The notes: generated from the letters alone by a model not told the origin. DNA of 17,887 nucleotides from an uncultured archaeon (GCA_937890045.1 CALBXV010000682.1:1-17887), one strand, 5' to 3'. Shown: positions 9,286-16,960, counted from the stretch's first letter. A program made the numbers and translations.

Positions 9286-9468
9286 ATGGAAAAACTTGTA
9301 GATATAAAAATAAGAAAAGAATATAGAGATATTCTAAAAATATATTGTAGAGAAAATGGATATAAAATGTATGCTCTTGTTGAGCAACTTATAAAGAAAA
9401 ATTGTTTATTAGAAAAACCGACTAATGTTCTTAAAAGTCAACCCTCTAAAAAAATTCTATCAGGCTGA
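9286..9468 (+). CDS. Small ribbon-helix-helix-like protein, possible DNA-binding regulator
   Basis: A 60-residue protein and the only credible plus-strand gene. Residues 3-9 (KLVDIKI) could form the DNA-contacting strand, 11-24 a first helix, and 27-38 a second helix (YALVEQLIKKN), the layout of MetJ/Arc/CopG-type repressors. A 20-residue polar tail follows. The charge pattern and 60-residue length suit that family, but no diagnostic residue proves it. It starts 101 bp from the divergent fibre gene and its TGA overlaps the 3' end of the Mre11-Rad50 gene by 9 nt, tail to tail. I see no Shine-Dalgarno sequence before the ATG, which lowers confidence. Confidence 0.55.
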   Translation: MEKLVDIKIRKEYRDILKIYCRENGYKMYALVEQLIKKNCLLEKPTNVLKSQPSKKILSG

Positions 9469-12400
9469 TTTTACAGGTTCAAAATATACAGAACTGTAAT
9501 CTCCTTCTTTTGATATTTCTAATAAAGTATCTACTGCATCTCTCATTGTATCAATATGAGATACAATCAATGTAAATTGAAATTGTGTTTTAAGATATTG
9601 AAATAAATTATATACTGAATTAATATTCTCACTATCCATCGTTCCCCAGCCCTCGTCAATAGCAAGGAAGTTACCTCTTGGTAAGTTAGATACGTTTATT
9701 AATCCTACACGAATAGCAAGTGATGATATAAATCGTTCCATACCACTACTCAAATCAAGAGGCCAAGTATTGTCTGTATCATATACAATATAGTTATTAA
9801 TATTTTTACCATCCATTTCAAAAGTCATTGTGAAATCAACTAACTGTGATAGTATATTATTTACCTCACCCTCAATAGCAGGTAATGCTTTACTAATTAA
9901 CTCATATGGAACACCATCTCTTTTAACTGCTTCAAGATAGTATTTATATGCTCCATGCTTTTCTTCTAATTCTTGAACTTCTTCTATAAACTTAATAATT
10001 TCTTTCTTTTGATTCTCTGAAACTTTAAGTTCTATCTCTGTTTCTTTTAATTTTTTATCTGCACCTTTTAATTCTAAACTTTCCGTATCAAGTTTAGTTT
10101 CTAATACTTCAATTTCTGTTTTTATTGTATTATTAAAAATAATATCTTTCTCTTGTCCATAATATTTTTGAATATTCTCTTGTACATTTTCAATTTTTTC
10201 ATCAAGATAAGAAGTCTTTTCTCCTAAATGATCTCTCTTTACTTCAATTGTTGTTAATTCATTATTTAATTGTTCAAATAATTCTCCACACTTATCATAT
10301 TGTTCTTTCTTTTTTTCAATCGGTTCATAATCTTTTATTTGAGAGTCTAACTGATTTATTTTTGATATTAATTTACCTGATTTAACTTTATCTTCTTGTA
10401 ATAATTTTTTTGTTTCTCTTGCATCTTTCACAAAGACATTATTCATACAAAATTTACAATTAGTATCGTATTCTAAATCACCAAGCTTTCTAATCTTATC
10501 TAACTTATGTTTAACTTCTTTTTTCAAATTTTCTATATCAATATTAATTTGTTCATAATCATATTTAAAAGATTCTAATTCACTATATTTCTGTAATACA
10601 TTTTCTTTTTTTAATTCTTCTAATTGTTTAATAGTAAATTCTTTGGTTTCCTCAATATGAGAAATTTGATGTAAAGCCTCTTGAAATAAAATTTGAGTTT
10701 GTGTGTGTAATTCTTGATTATCTTTTAATTCAGATTGTAAAAGATTTATATCAGTTAAAGTTTCATCTATTGGTCTAATTTTTTTACTTTTATTTAATAT
10801 TCCTTCTTGTAACTTATGTACTTTCTTTTCTATTTCCCTATAATTACTTCTTTTTTGTTTTAAATCATCTTTTAATATTACAATTTGATTTTCTGCATCA
10901 GCAAGTTGTTCATCATAATTTGTTTTACTAAAGTTTTTTAATACTGCTTGAACTTCAGATATCTCTTCATTTGCCATAGTATATAATTTATCAAAAATAC
11001 CCAATCCCATAAACTGAGCAAGTAATTCTTTTCTTTCTTTTTGAGTTTTATCTATAAAAACAGTATTTGCATTTTGTGCTGAAAGAGTTGTTAATATAAA
11101 ATCATCAAATGTTCCTACAACTTGTCGAATATTTAAATTAGTTGTTCTTCTTTGATCTCCATTAAGTGAAATTAGAACACCACTATCATTAATTGTATAA
11201 AAATCTACATTAACTTTCACATGACCATTTCTTTTTTTCTTTGCTATTCTCTCAATTACATACTCTTGATTATTAACTTCAAACCACACTTTACATTTAA
11301 AAGACTTTCTTTTATTATTTAAAACTGAATTTGCAGTATAAGTTCTTGTTGATGTATCAAATAAACAAAAACATAATGCATCTAATAAAGATGATTTACC
11401 ACTTGCATTTGCAGCAAACAAACCAATCGTACCATTTAATGCAGTAAAGTCTACTATGTTATCTTCACCATAACTAAACATATTAGAAAATTCAAATCGT
11501 TTAAGTACCCAATCTACATTTCTTGTTATATTATCTATAGGTAAAGAACCATTTAATTCATCATTAATATCTTTTATTTTTTTAAGTGTTTCATTATCAA
11601 CTAAAAAATTATTATTAAGATATTCTTCAATCATTTCATATTGAAAATCAGGATTATTTACATCACCTAAATCTAATTTATTGCCATCTCTAACTCTATC
11701 AGTTAATATATCTGTTCTATTAACTACTACTTCTTGTATACCATGCTTGTGTTGAATTATTGCTAAACATTTTTTAAGTTGTGTTCCTGATGTATTAGAA
11801 ACCCTTACTCTTAATCTAGCTTTCTTTGGAAGATCATGTAAATCTGTTGGTAGTTTTCCATTATCAATGTTTATTGTATAATATCCAAAATCATTTGGTA
11901 TTTCAATATACCCTGATTTTCTTTTTGGAACATCCCAAAGTAAATAACCTTTACCAATATCTTCTCCATGATTTTGTTGAACTAAAGAACCACAATATGC
12001 AATAGTTTCTTCTTTGTTAATAAATTGGCGTTTATGAATATCACCAAGTAATCCTAAATCATAACCTTTAAACTTTTTTATATGTACATCAGAGGGTAAT
12101 TTAAAACCTAAATCTGTTTCTGCTTTGTCTACCGTTCCATGAAATAAAACTACTTTAGTATCACCTTCTACATCTTTAGCTTCTATAAAATCTTTTTCAT
12201 TTGTCCAACAATCCCATACTACAAATGAAGTATCTGCACATTTATATATACCTGTATCTTTTAAGTAATGTAAATTTGGATGATTAAGATTACTAACTAT
12301 AGGTGTTAGAACATCAAGACGTGAACGATTGTTTAGATTACAATCATGATTACCTGCAATAATAATAGTAGGAACAATATCAGAAAGATTCTTGAATAAC

Positions 12401-12618
12401 CTTGATAATTGGTCTACTAACTCAGGAGACATATCACATTTAGAGTGCGCTATATCGCCACCAATATATGCTACTGCATTATCACTATTTTCTTTTATCT
12501 TTTCATAAAGACGATTAAAGACTATTTCATATTCTTTATGTCTTTTAAGATTTCGGATTTGTATATCCGATATGTGATGTATATACTTTAGCTTACGAAA
12601 CGGAACTTTTAGCTGCAA
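9460..12618 (-). CDS. Single-chain Mre11-Rad50 (gp47-gp46, SbcD-SbcC) recombination nuclease
   Basis: A 1052-residue fusion of the nuclease and ATPase subunits that process DNA ends for recombination-dependent replication and host DNA breakdown. Nuclease part (1-about 340): SDIQ (17-20, where the usual D-x-H has Gln), GGD (53-55), GNHD (89-92), FHG (159-161) and GDIH (192-195). ATPase part (about 370-1052): P-loop AANASGKSS (402-410), Q-loop Gln515, long coiled coil, CKFC zinc hook (721-724), second coil, signature LSSGMERF (956-963), Walker B FLAIDEG (984-990) and His1021. In T4 these are two genes. The start codon is TTG, with AAGAGG five bases upstream, and it overlaps the upstream 74-residue gene by 26 nt. 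Family assignment is firm; the effect of Gln20 is unknown. Confidence 0.95.
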   Translation of the reverse strand: MQLKVPFRKLKYIHHISDIQIRNLKRHKEYEIVFNRLYEKIKENSDNAVAYIGGDIAHSKCDMSPELVDQLSRLFKNLSDIVPTIIIAGNHDCNLNNRSRLDVLTPIVSNLNHPNLHYLKDTGIYKCADTSFVVWDCWTNEKDFIEAKDVEGDTKVVLFHGTVDKAETDLGFKLPSDVHIKKFKGYDLGLLGDIHKRQFINKEETIAYCGSLVQQNHGEDIGKGYLLWDVPKRKSGYIEIPNDFGYYTINIDNGKLPTDLHDLPKKARLRVRVSNTSGTQLKKCLAIIQHKHGIQEVVVNRTDILTDRVRDGNKLDLGDVNNPDFQYEMIEEYLNNNFLVDNETLKKIKDINDELNGSLPIDNITRNVDWVLKRFEFSNMFSYGEDNIVDFTALNGTIGLFAANASGKSSLLDALCFCLFDTSTRTYTANSVLNNKRKSFKCKVWFEVNNQEYVIERIAKKKRNGHVKVNVDFYTINDSGVLISLNGDQRRTTNLNIRQVVGTFDDFILTTLSAQNANTVFIDKTQKERKELLAQFMGLGIFDKLYTMANEEISEVQAVLKNFSKTNYDEQLADAENQIVILKDDLKQKRSNYREIEKKVHKLQEGILNKSKKIRPIDETLTDINLLQSELKDNQELHTQTQILFQEALHQISHIEETKEFTIKQLEELKKENVLQKYSELESFKYDYEQINIDIENLKKEVKHKLDKIRKLGDLEYDTNCKFCMNNVFVKDARETKKLLQEDKVKSGKLISKINQLDSQIKDYEPIEKKKEQYDKCGELFEQLNNELTTIEVKRDHLGEKTSYLDEKIENVQENIQKYYGQEKDIIFNNTIKTEIEVLETKLDTESLELKGADKKLKETEIELKVSENQKKEIIKFIEEVQELEEKHGAYKYYLEAVKRDGVPYELISKALPAIEGEVNNILSQLVDFTMTFEMDGKNINNYIVYDTDNTWPLDLSSGMERFISSLAIRVGLINVSNLPRGNFLAIDEGWGTMDSENINSVYNLFQYLKTQFQFTLIVSHIDTMRDAVDTLLEISKEGDYSSVYFEPVKSA

Positions 12619-12817
12619 TATGTCCTCTTACGATTTTCTTAACTTTTGGAAGTAAAGAATCTTCGACTACAAAGTCCCAAGCAAAGACGTTTCCATCTTT
12701 AACGTATTCGGTAGAACTGTCGGTATTACATATTTTGGCAATTTTTTTGGCAACATCAATAGATTCCGTATGAACCTTATGATATCCTTCCCCAAATTCC
12801 CAAATATCGTTAGACAT
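12593..12817 (-). CDS. Hypothetical 74-residue protein
   Basis: I do not recognise this protein. It is acidic to neutral, with no membrane segment or Cys pair. An alpha/beta pattern is suggested by ESIDVAKKIAKICN (helix) and NVFAWDFVVEDS (strand). It has a clear Shine-Dalgarno sequence, AGGGAG, about 8 nt before its ATG, which supports translation. Its last 26 nt contain the start and the ribosome-binding site of the Mre11-Rad50 gene, so the two are probably translationally coupled. A function beside the recombination nuclease is possible but unsupported. Confidence 0.75.
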   Translation of the reverse strand: MSNDIWEFGEGYHKVHTESIDVAKKIAKICNTDSSTEYVKDGNVFAWDFVVEDSLLPKVKKIVRGHIAAKSSVS

Positions 12818-12865
12818 ATATATTTCTCCCTATTTTGTAATATATATGTACTTGGTATAATTTTA

Positions 12866-14200
12866 TTATATAACTTCATATCTATCCTTTGTAAATTTAA
12901 TGGTTTTTTCAGTTCTAAGCCTATTTCTATATGAATTAAATGAAATTCTAACACCCCAACCCATATATTCCAATATTTGTTTTTTAGTAACTGAATTTTC
13001 TTTGTGTATATAATCTACTATTTTTTTATATGATTCGCTACCATCACCAATCATATCAAAACTATTTGGTTCTAAAAACTTCCAATTATTAAACCAAGTT
13101 GGAACTCTTGATTCCCATTTAAAAGTTTCTATATCTTTTTTAAGATAATTAACTACATTATCTCTAGCATTATCACTATCTAAAACTTTTTCTATCTTAT
13201 CTAAAAAATCTTTATTATATAATAGAGGGTAATCTTTACCAACCATTTCAGGATAACACAACTTGTTTGGTAACACATACGGAACACCCATACTTAATGA
13301 ATCGGTTGTAGAAATACTCCATGCTGAGTACTTATTAAAACAACCTACACCCACTCTCATAGTCTTTAAAAACTTTAAATACTCGTCTCTACTATGTATT
13401 CTCATTCTATTAGCATATGGTCTATTTATATCTGCTAATGTTGTGTATACTGTAAAGTCTTGTCGTTTTTCATACAGCTTATCCATCTGTTTAATAAACC
13501 ACCTAAATCCTGTATATTCATTATCTCTATGATTGAATATAATACTCTTACCTTTTGGTTTAGATTTCATATCTACTTTATCAATACCTAAATAATGTGG
13601 TTGTATGATATCTTTTAACATATTAACATAGGTATCTTGATAAACATCACTTGCTTTTTCTAACACAAGACTCTTTAACCATTCAGAATTAACACCACAC
13701 TCATCCATACGTAACATACCTGCAAAGTTTGCCATCAACATAGTTTTATTATAAGCAGTATTTTCTGGAACTTCATACCAATGACAATACCCAACTACTT
13801 TCGGTGTTAGATTTGTATTATTATGAAATAGATTTACTAACTGATCAGTATGTTCGGGAAGATGAGAATATAAAACATCATAATCAGTAGACTTCCATTT
13901 TAATACATTTTTGATTTCTGTAAAATTAAAATGTGTTCTCATAGCGTTTGGATATGATGGTAGATTTATAGATATTTGAGTTGTGTTTTCAAATACTAAT
14001 GATTGGATTTCAATAGGTGATAAGATAGTCCAATGAATATCATCTCGAATCTTGTTTAATTCTTTTATAACATTACGTAAAACTACTACATACGAATCCT
14101 TTTCCAAATCTTGCATATAAGTAATGTTTGGATATACAAGAATTTTATACTTGTATTCCTTATCAACATCTTTTTGTTTTGAAAAATCGTATATGTTCAC
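12866..14200 (-). CDS. GT-B fold glycosyltransferase, candidate DNA glucosyltransferase
   Basis: A 444-residue protein likely to transfer a sugar from a nucleotide donor. KYKILVYPNITYM (about 17-29) looks like the first GT-B strand and loop. The second Rossmann half has FNHRDNEYTGFRW (about 226-238) and SISTTDSLSMGVPYVLP (about 299-315), where a donor-binding E/D-x-x-x-x-G region is expected. The last ~55 residues (SYKKIVDYIHKENSVTKKQI onward) read like a winged helix. T4 has its alpha-glucosyltransferase gene close to gene 47, and here the gene lies two genes from the Mre11-Rad50 fusion, so 5-hydroxymethylcytosine or another modified base in DNA is a plausible target. Protein or glycan targets are not excluded. 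It starts at GTG, sharing one base with the primase stop (TAGTG). Confidence 0.6.
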   Translation of the reverse strand: MNIYDFSKQKDVDKEYKYKILVYPNITYMQDLEKDSYVVVLRNVIKELNKIRDDIHWTILSPIEIQSLVFENTTQISINLPSYPNAMRTHFNFTEIKNVLKWKSTDYDVLYSHLPEHTDQLVNLFHNNTNLTPKVVGYCHWYEVPENTAYNKTMLMANFAGMLRMDECGVNSEWLKSLVLEKASDVYQDTYVNMLKDIIQPHYLGIDKVDMKSKPKGKSIIFNHRDNEYTGFRWFIKQMDKLYEKRQDFTVYTTLADINRPYANRMRIHSRDEYLKFLKTMRVGVGCFNKYSAWSISTTDSLSMGVPYVLPNKLCYPEMVGKDYPLLYNKDFLDKIEKVLDSDNARDNVVNYLKKDIETFKWESRVPTWFNNWKFLEPNSFDMIGDGSESYKKIVDYIHKENSVTKKQILEYMGWGVRISFNSYRNRLRTEKTIKFTKDRYEVI

Positions 14201-15135
14201 TAAGCACCCAATCTAAGTTTCATTAAATCTGAAAACGATAATGGTGTATCTGTTTGTTTTATAAGATTCATAGTTTTTTCAAAACCAAGTTCACTTGGAT
14301 CTTTATCTTCCAATCTTATTAAATGTACTTCAACTTCAATAGATTTTAATTTATTCACAATTTTAATACTATTTTTAAAAGCGTCTGAATCTAAAATCAA
14401 ATAAACACTTTTCACTTTATGTTCAATAAATCTTTTTAATAATTTTGGTGGTAAGGTTTTACCGAATAATGGAATAGCATTTCTTTTTATTGCTATAGCA
14501 TCAAATACACCCTCACATAATATAACAGGTTGATTCCAATCAACCATAGATTCAAATCCAACTACATCTTTACTCGCTCTTGGATTTTTATATTTCATAG
14601 TTCCATCATAATAATCTCTTCCAACATAATAATTTAATTCATTATCTTTATCATAAGATGGAATTATAATTCTATATCTATACAAACCTTCCTCACAATA
14701 ACCAATATTATATTTCAATATTTCTCTTTTTGTGATATCTCTTCGTTTCAAATATCTCACAGCATTTTTATATTCTGGATCTTTATTTGAACCATTACTT
14801 AATGGAATAAATTCTTTTGGTAATTCTATTTTAACTTCTTTTTTAGAAACGTCGGTTTTATAACTTTGTCGTTTATATGAAGGTTTACCAACAATATCAC
14901 GCAATTCATCAAAGTGTTTCTGTAAAGCACCAATCTTTTTGAATAATTGATAAAAATTATATCCACCTTGATCTGAAACCCAACAATGCCACTTATAAGT
15001 TTTTGTGTTAAGTTGTAATTTCGGTTTATGGTGGGTTATGAAAGGAGACCAAAACAGATATTCGTCTTGTTGTCCTGTTTTTCTTGCTTCACTATTTAAA
15101 ACCCTAGACAGTAAATTTAATAGCTTTTGACTCAT
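14200..15135 (-). CDS. TOPRIM DNA primase (DnaG/T4 gp61-like)
   Basis: A 311-residue primase that should make RNA primers with a replicative helicase encoded elsewhere. TOPRIM motifs: VILCEGVFDAIAI (about 204-216, catalytic Glu) and YLILDSDAF (about 245-253, DxD). The preceding RYRIIIPSYDKDNELNYYVGR is the usual DnaG core strand pair. The N-terminus has the outline of a DnaG zinc ribbon (SPFITHH... WHCWVSDQGG), but three of the four usual Cys are missing and only Cys51 remains, so zinc binding is probably lost or uses His. The length is slightly under that of T4 gp61. ATGA overlap with the upstream nuclease and a 1-nt overlap with the glycosyltransferase indicate one operon. Confidence 0.88.
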   Translation of the reverse strand: MSQKLLNLLSRVLNSEARKTGQQDEYLFWSPFITHHKPKLQLNTKTYKWHCWVSDQGGYNFYQLFKKIGALQKHFDELRDIVGKPSYKRQSYKTDVSKKEVKIELPKEFIPLSNGSNKDPEYKNAVRYLKRRDITKREILKYNIGYCEEGLYRYRIIIPSYDKDNELNYYVGRDYYDGTMKYKNPRASKDVVGFESMVDWNQPVILCEGVFDAIAIKRNAIPLFGKTLPPKLLKRFIEHKVKSVYLILDSDAFKNSIKIVNKLKSIEVEVHLIRLEDKDPSELGFEKTMNLIKQTDTPLSFSDLMKLRLGA

Positions 15136-15464
15136 TTAATAAGGTCTATAAAATCCTTTATTTCTAAAACTGCGTATGTCTTACTCCTGTTTCTTTTAAA
15201 TATCAAAACAGGAGATGAAATACCACTATTTTCTTCAGCTTGAGATAATGCTTCCCATATATTAAGTTTTTCTTGATTCTTACATTCGAATGAATATGGA
15301 ATGAGTTTACGAGCTGCTGGTGATAATTTGATATCTTCACCCGATTCTCCCATTATTGCTGAACGAATGTCATCGGGTTCTAATTGTTTGAATGTCTCTA
15401 ATAAAAGATTTCGAAATTCGTTTTGAAGTCTTTTACCTTTGTTTTTTCTTGATCTTGTTTTCAT
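15132..15464 (-). CDS. PD-(D/E)XK nuclease, possible Holliday-junction or recombination nuclease
   Basis: A 110-residue protein with a restriction-endonuclease-like core. Residues 9-24 (NKGKRLQNEFRNLLLE) form the first helix with a conserved Glu16. GED (42-44) supplies Asp44, FECK (59-62) supplies Glu60 and Lys62, and the WEALSQAE helix with Gln75 follows, as in many Hjc/RecB-type nucleases. The size suits a phage junction resolvase or a helper nuclease. The stop overlaps the primase ATG (ATGA), so it is probably made together with the primase. The start is ATG, with only a weak AAAGA upstream, inside an 8-bp repeat cluster. The exact substrate cannot be told from sequence. Confidence 0.7.
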   Translation of the reverse strand: MKTRSRKNKGKRLQNEFRNLLLETFKQLEPDDIRSAIMGESGEDIKLSPAARKLIPYSFECKNQEKLNIWEALSQAEENSGISSPVLIFKRNRSKTYAVLEIKDFIDLIK

Positions 15465-15495
15465 TTGATCTTTAAAAGCTTTGATCTTTTGATCT
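15464..15495 (-). repeat. Three 8-bp direct repeats at the nuclease start
   Basis: On the minus strand AGATCAAA occurs at 15495-15488, 15487-15480 and 15471-15464, on an exact 8-base grid with one unrelated 8-mer between the second and third. The last copy includes the A of the nuclease start codon. Each contains GATC, a Dam-type site. This could be an operator, or a mRNA element that controls initiation; chance in AT-rich DNA is possible. Confidence 0.7.
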
Positions 15496-15528
15496 TTTAA
15501 ACTTACCAGGTAATAACATTATGATTTG

Positions 15529-15534
15529 ATTATA
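15529..15534 (-). promoter_or_regulatory. Candidate -10 box for the nuclease-primase-glycosyltransferase operon
   Basis: A perfect TATAAT on the minus strand, 65 nt before the nuclease ATG and inside the only sizeable gap on the right side. The best -35, TGTTCA at an 18-bp spacing, matches TTGACA at only three positions, so activator help or an extended -10 might be needed. Inferred from sequence only. Confidence 0.35.
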
Positions 15535-15586
15535 GGCAAAAGGGAATTGGTCTGAACACTCAGATTAAAAACTCTTTCCATATATC

Positions 15587-15596
15587 GTAACGTTAC
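15587..15596. promoter_or_regulatory. 10-bp perfect palindrome GTAACGTTAC, possible operator
   Basis: A perfect inverted repeat without spacer in the gap between the two minus-strand gene blocks, between the TTGACA and TATAAT candidates. The position fits an operator bound by a dimer. It does not extend past 10 bp and nothing links it to a regulator here. Confidence 0.3.
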
Positions 15597-15612
15597 TATC
15601 AGTAGTAATATA

Positions 15613-15639
15613 TATCAATTACAAATTAAAAAATGTCAA
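15613..15639 (-). promoter_or_regulatory. Candidate -35 TTGACA overlapping the metallopeptidase stop
   Basis: A perfect TTGACA on the minus strand at 15639-15634 overlaps the TGA stop of the metallopeptidase gene. AT-rich candidates such as GATATA (17-bp spacing) and TATATA (19 bp) follow, but none is a good -10. It may be a second start point for the downstream operon. Confidence 0.25.
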
Positions 15640-16202
15640 CTTTTTTTTATAAATTTACTTGCCATGCTTCTACCATATCTTTCAGCCTTCTCTTCAAACT
15701 TATTATCATCATGAAAGTCTTTTCCATAATGAACTGCTAAGTCTCCAGCCTTCTGATATAGTTTTTCGAATTTTTTTGCACCATATTTTTTTCTATCTTT
15801 AGCATGATCTATCTCATGAAATACAGTAGTGATGAACTCTTTATAACTTTTATAAGATCGTTTTAAATATACAATATCTTTATTCCAATCATAATCGCCT
15901 CTATTAGGACCTTTTCCAAATTTAACTTTTGATTTAAGTCCTTGCTTATTAACAATTTGTTGAGCATTATCTAAAAAATCAACTCTCTCATTAATAGTAA
16001 TATTTTCTTTATTAAAAACATTAACTTTCTTACCCATTCTAAAGGTAACAACCTTTCTACCATTAATAGTTGGCATTCCATGTTCATCTTTACCAATCTT
16101 TTTAATTACAGTTTTTTTATTTTTGAATCTACCTGTAAGAATAGTATCACCAACTTTTACAGGAATATTTATATCCTCTAACAAATTTGCTAATTTACTC
16201 AT
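15636..16202 (-). CDS. HExxH metallopeptidase with N-terminal tag MSKLANLLE
   Basis: A 188-residue protein. HEIDH (about 129-133) is a zincin active site, and FEEKAERYG (about 169-177) could give the third, Glu, ligand some 40 residues on. Residues 14-57 form a separate small beta-rich domain (VGDTILTGRFKNK... HGMPTINGRKVVTFRM) that I believe recurs in marine phage proteins, from memory only. I chose ATG 16202, not the GTG at 16211, because it forms an ATGA overlap with the upstream stop and has GGA upstream. That start puts MSKLANLLED at the N-terminus, like the next two genes. It might be carried in the capsid or act on virion or cell-wall proteins; the substrate is unknown. Confidence 0.7.
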   Translation of the reverse strand: MSKLANLLEDINIPVKVGDTILTGRFKNKKTVIKKIGKDEHGMPTINGRKVVTFRMGKKVNVFNKENITINERVDFLDNAQQIVNKQGLKSKVKFGKGPNRGDYDWNKDIVYLKRSYKSYKEFITTVFHEIDHAKDRKKYGAKKFEKLYQKAGDLAVHYGKDFHDDNKFEEKAERYGRSMASKFIKKS

Positions 16203-16471
16203 CTGTTCCACACATCTTTTTGCATATTTATTGCTCTTGTTAATATAGATCCTGCATATCCTGCTTTTTTACGAGCTTTTTTAAATTCTTGAAATTTTCT
16301 TATTATTAATCTATCTTTAGTTTTAGAAACCGCTCTTTCCAACTTATGAAAATCTGCTTCAGCTTGTCCACCATGACCACCTTTTATTACTTTCATATGT
16401 GCAGTAAAAGTATCATCTAACTTTTCTATTTTAACAGAGTTTCTTTCTAATAATTTTTTTAACTTAATCAT
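16199..16471 (-). CDS. Hypothetical 90-residue basic protein with N-terminal tag MIKLKKLLE
   Basis: Unrecognised, Lys/Arg-rich, mainly helical by pattern (ADFHKLERAVSKTKDRLIIR, FQEFKKARKKAGYAGS). Its first residues, MIKLKKLLER, match the start of the two neighbouring genes. Its TGA overlaps the ATG of the metallopeptidase (ATGA). Its ATG lies one base after the TAA of the upstream gene, with GTGAG nearby. The basic charge would suit a packaged, DNA-associated internal protein, but this is inference. Confidence 0.7.
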   Translation of the reverse strand: MIKLKKLLERNSVKIEKLDDTFTAHMKVIKGGHGGQAEADFHKLERAVSKTKDRLIIRKFQEFKKARKKAGYAGSILTRAINMQKDVWNR

Positions 16472-16472
16472 T

Positions 16473-16808
16473 TTATCTCACTTTAATACTTAAAATTTTA
16501 TCAGATAGTTGATTTGGCATCATTCCCATTTTAGCTCTAAACTTAATATTAAGTTTCTTTTTATCTATTACAAACTCAAAATTATTAAATTCTTTTGGCC
16601 TTCCTTTAACTCTACCTACAGTTATAAAATAAAAACTTTCATTTTCATAAGTTTTCTTGACTTTAAATTTTTCTTTTTCTTTCCTAGGTGGTGTAGCACG
16701 TGTGAGAATATATTCAGCCTCTATAAACTTTGGATTACGAAACTGCATAACTTTTCGTACTATGGCTTTACTTACTACTTCTGTTATTAAGTTTTTTAAT
16801 TTAATCAT
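16473..16808 (-). CDS. Hypothetical 111-residue basic protein with N-terminal tag MIKLKNLITE
   Basis: Unrecognised, strongly basic, with a strand-rich pattern after residue 50 (SFYFITVGRVKG, NFEFVIDKKKLNIKFRAKMG). The ATG at 16808 is preferred to the one at 16823. It has GGGGAAG about 8 nt upstream, its A is shared with the upstream TAA (TAATG), and it places MIKLKNLITE at the N-terminus as in the following genes. No catalytic motif seen. Confidence 0.7.
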   Translation of the reverse strand: MIKLKNLITEVVSKAIVRKVMQFRNPKFIEAEYILTRATPPRKEKEKFKVKKTYENESFYFITVGRVKGRPKEFNNFEFVIDKKKLNIKFRAKMGMMPNQLSDKILSIKVR

Positions 16809-16960
16809 TATCGTCTTCCCCATACAGGTAATTGTGTACCTTTTTCAGCTTGTTTAGCTAACCATTTCTTATGTTGATTAGCAGTTCTACCTTCTTTTTT
16901 CCACTTTTCATTAAGTTGGCGTTTTTTATATTTACGAGATTTAGCTTTTTTATTTGGCAT
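16808..16960 (-). CDS. Hypothetical 50-residue very basic protein
   Basis: A small ORF fitted exactly between its neighbours: its ATG shares one base with the upstream TAA, and its TAA shares one base with the downstream ATG (TAATG at both ends). AGGAG lies 10 nt before the start. The product begins MPNKKAKSRKYKKRQLNEKW, is about one third Lys/Arg and contains three Trp. It may bind nucleic acid or be a packaged peptide; I do not recognise it. Perfect fit and ribosome-binding site make it a probable real gene. Confidence 0.65.
   Translation of the reverse strand: MPNKKAKSRKYKKRQLNEKWKKEGRTANQHKKWLAKQAEKGTQLPVWGRR

Noticed and set aside
12667..12954. 95-codon minus-strand ORF
   Set aside because: It overlaps the 74-residue gene and the end of the glycosyltransferase in another frame; the 74-residue gene has a strong Shine-Dalgarno sequence.
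13263..13532. 89-codon plus-strand ORF
   Set aside because: Antisense to the glycosyltransferase and without ribosome-binding site; one chance hydrophobic stretch.
15472..15519. 15-codon ORF upstream of the nuclease gene
   Set aside because: No Shine-Dalgarno sequence and low-complexity content; it only crosses the 8-bp repeats.
16509..16857. Plus-strand ORFs of 93 and 66 codons
   Set aside because: Antisense to the tagged 111-residue gene; the Phe/Lys-rich composition is a shadow of AT-rich DNA.
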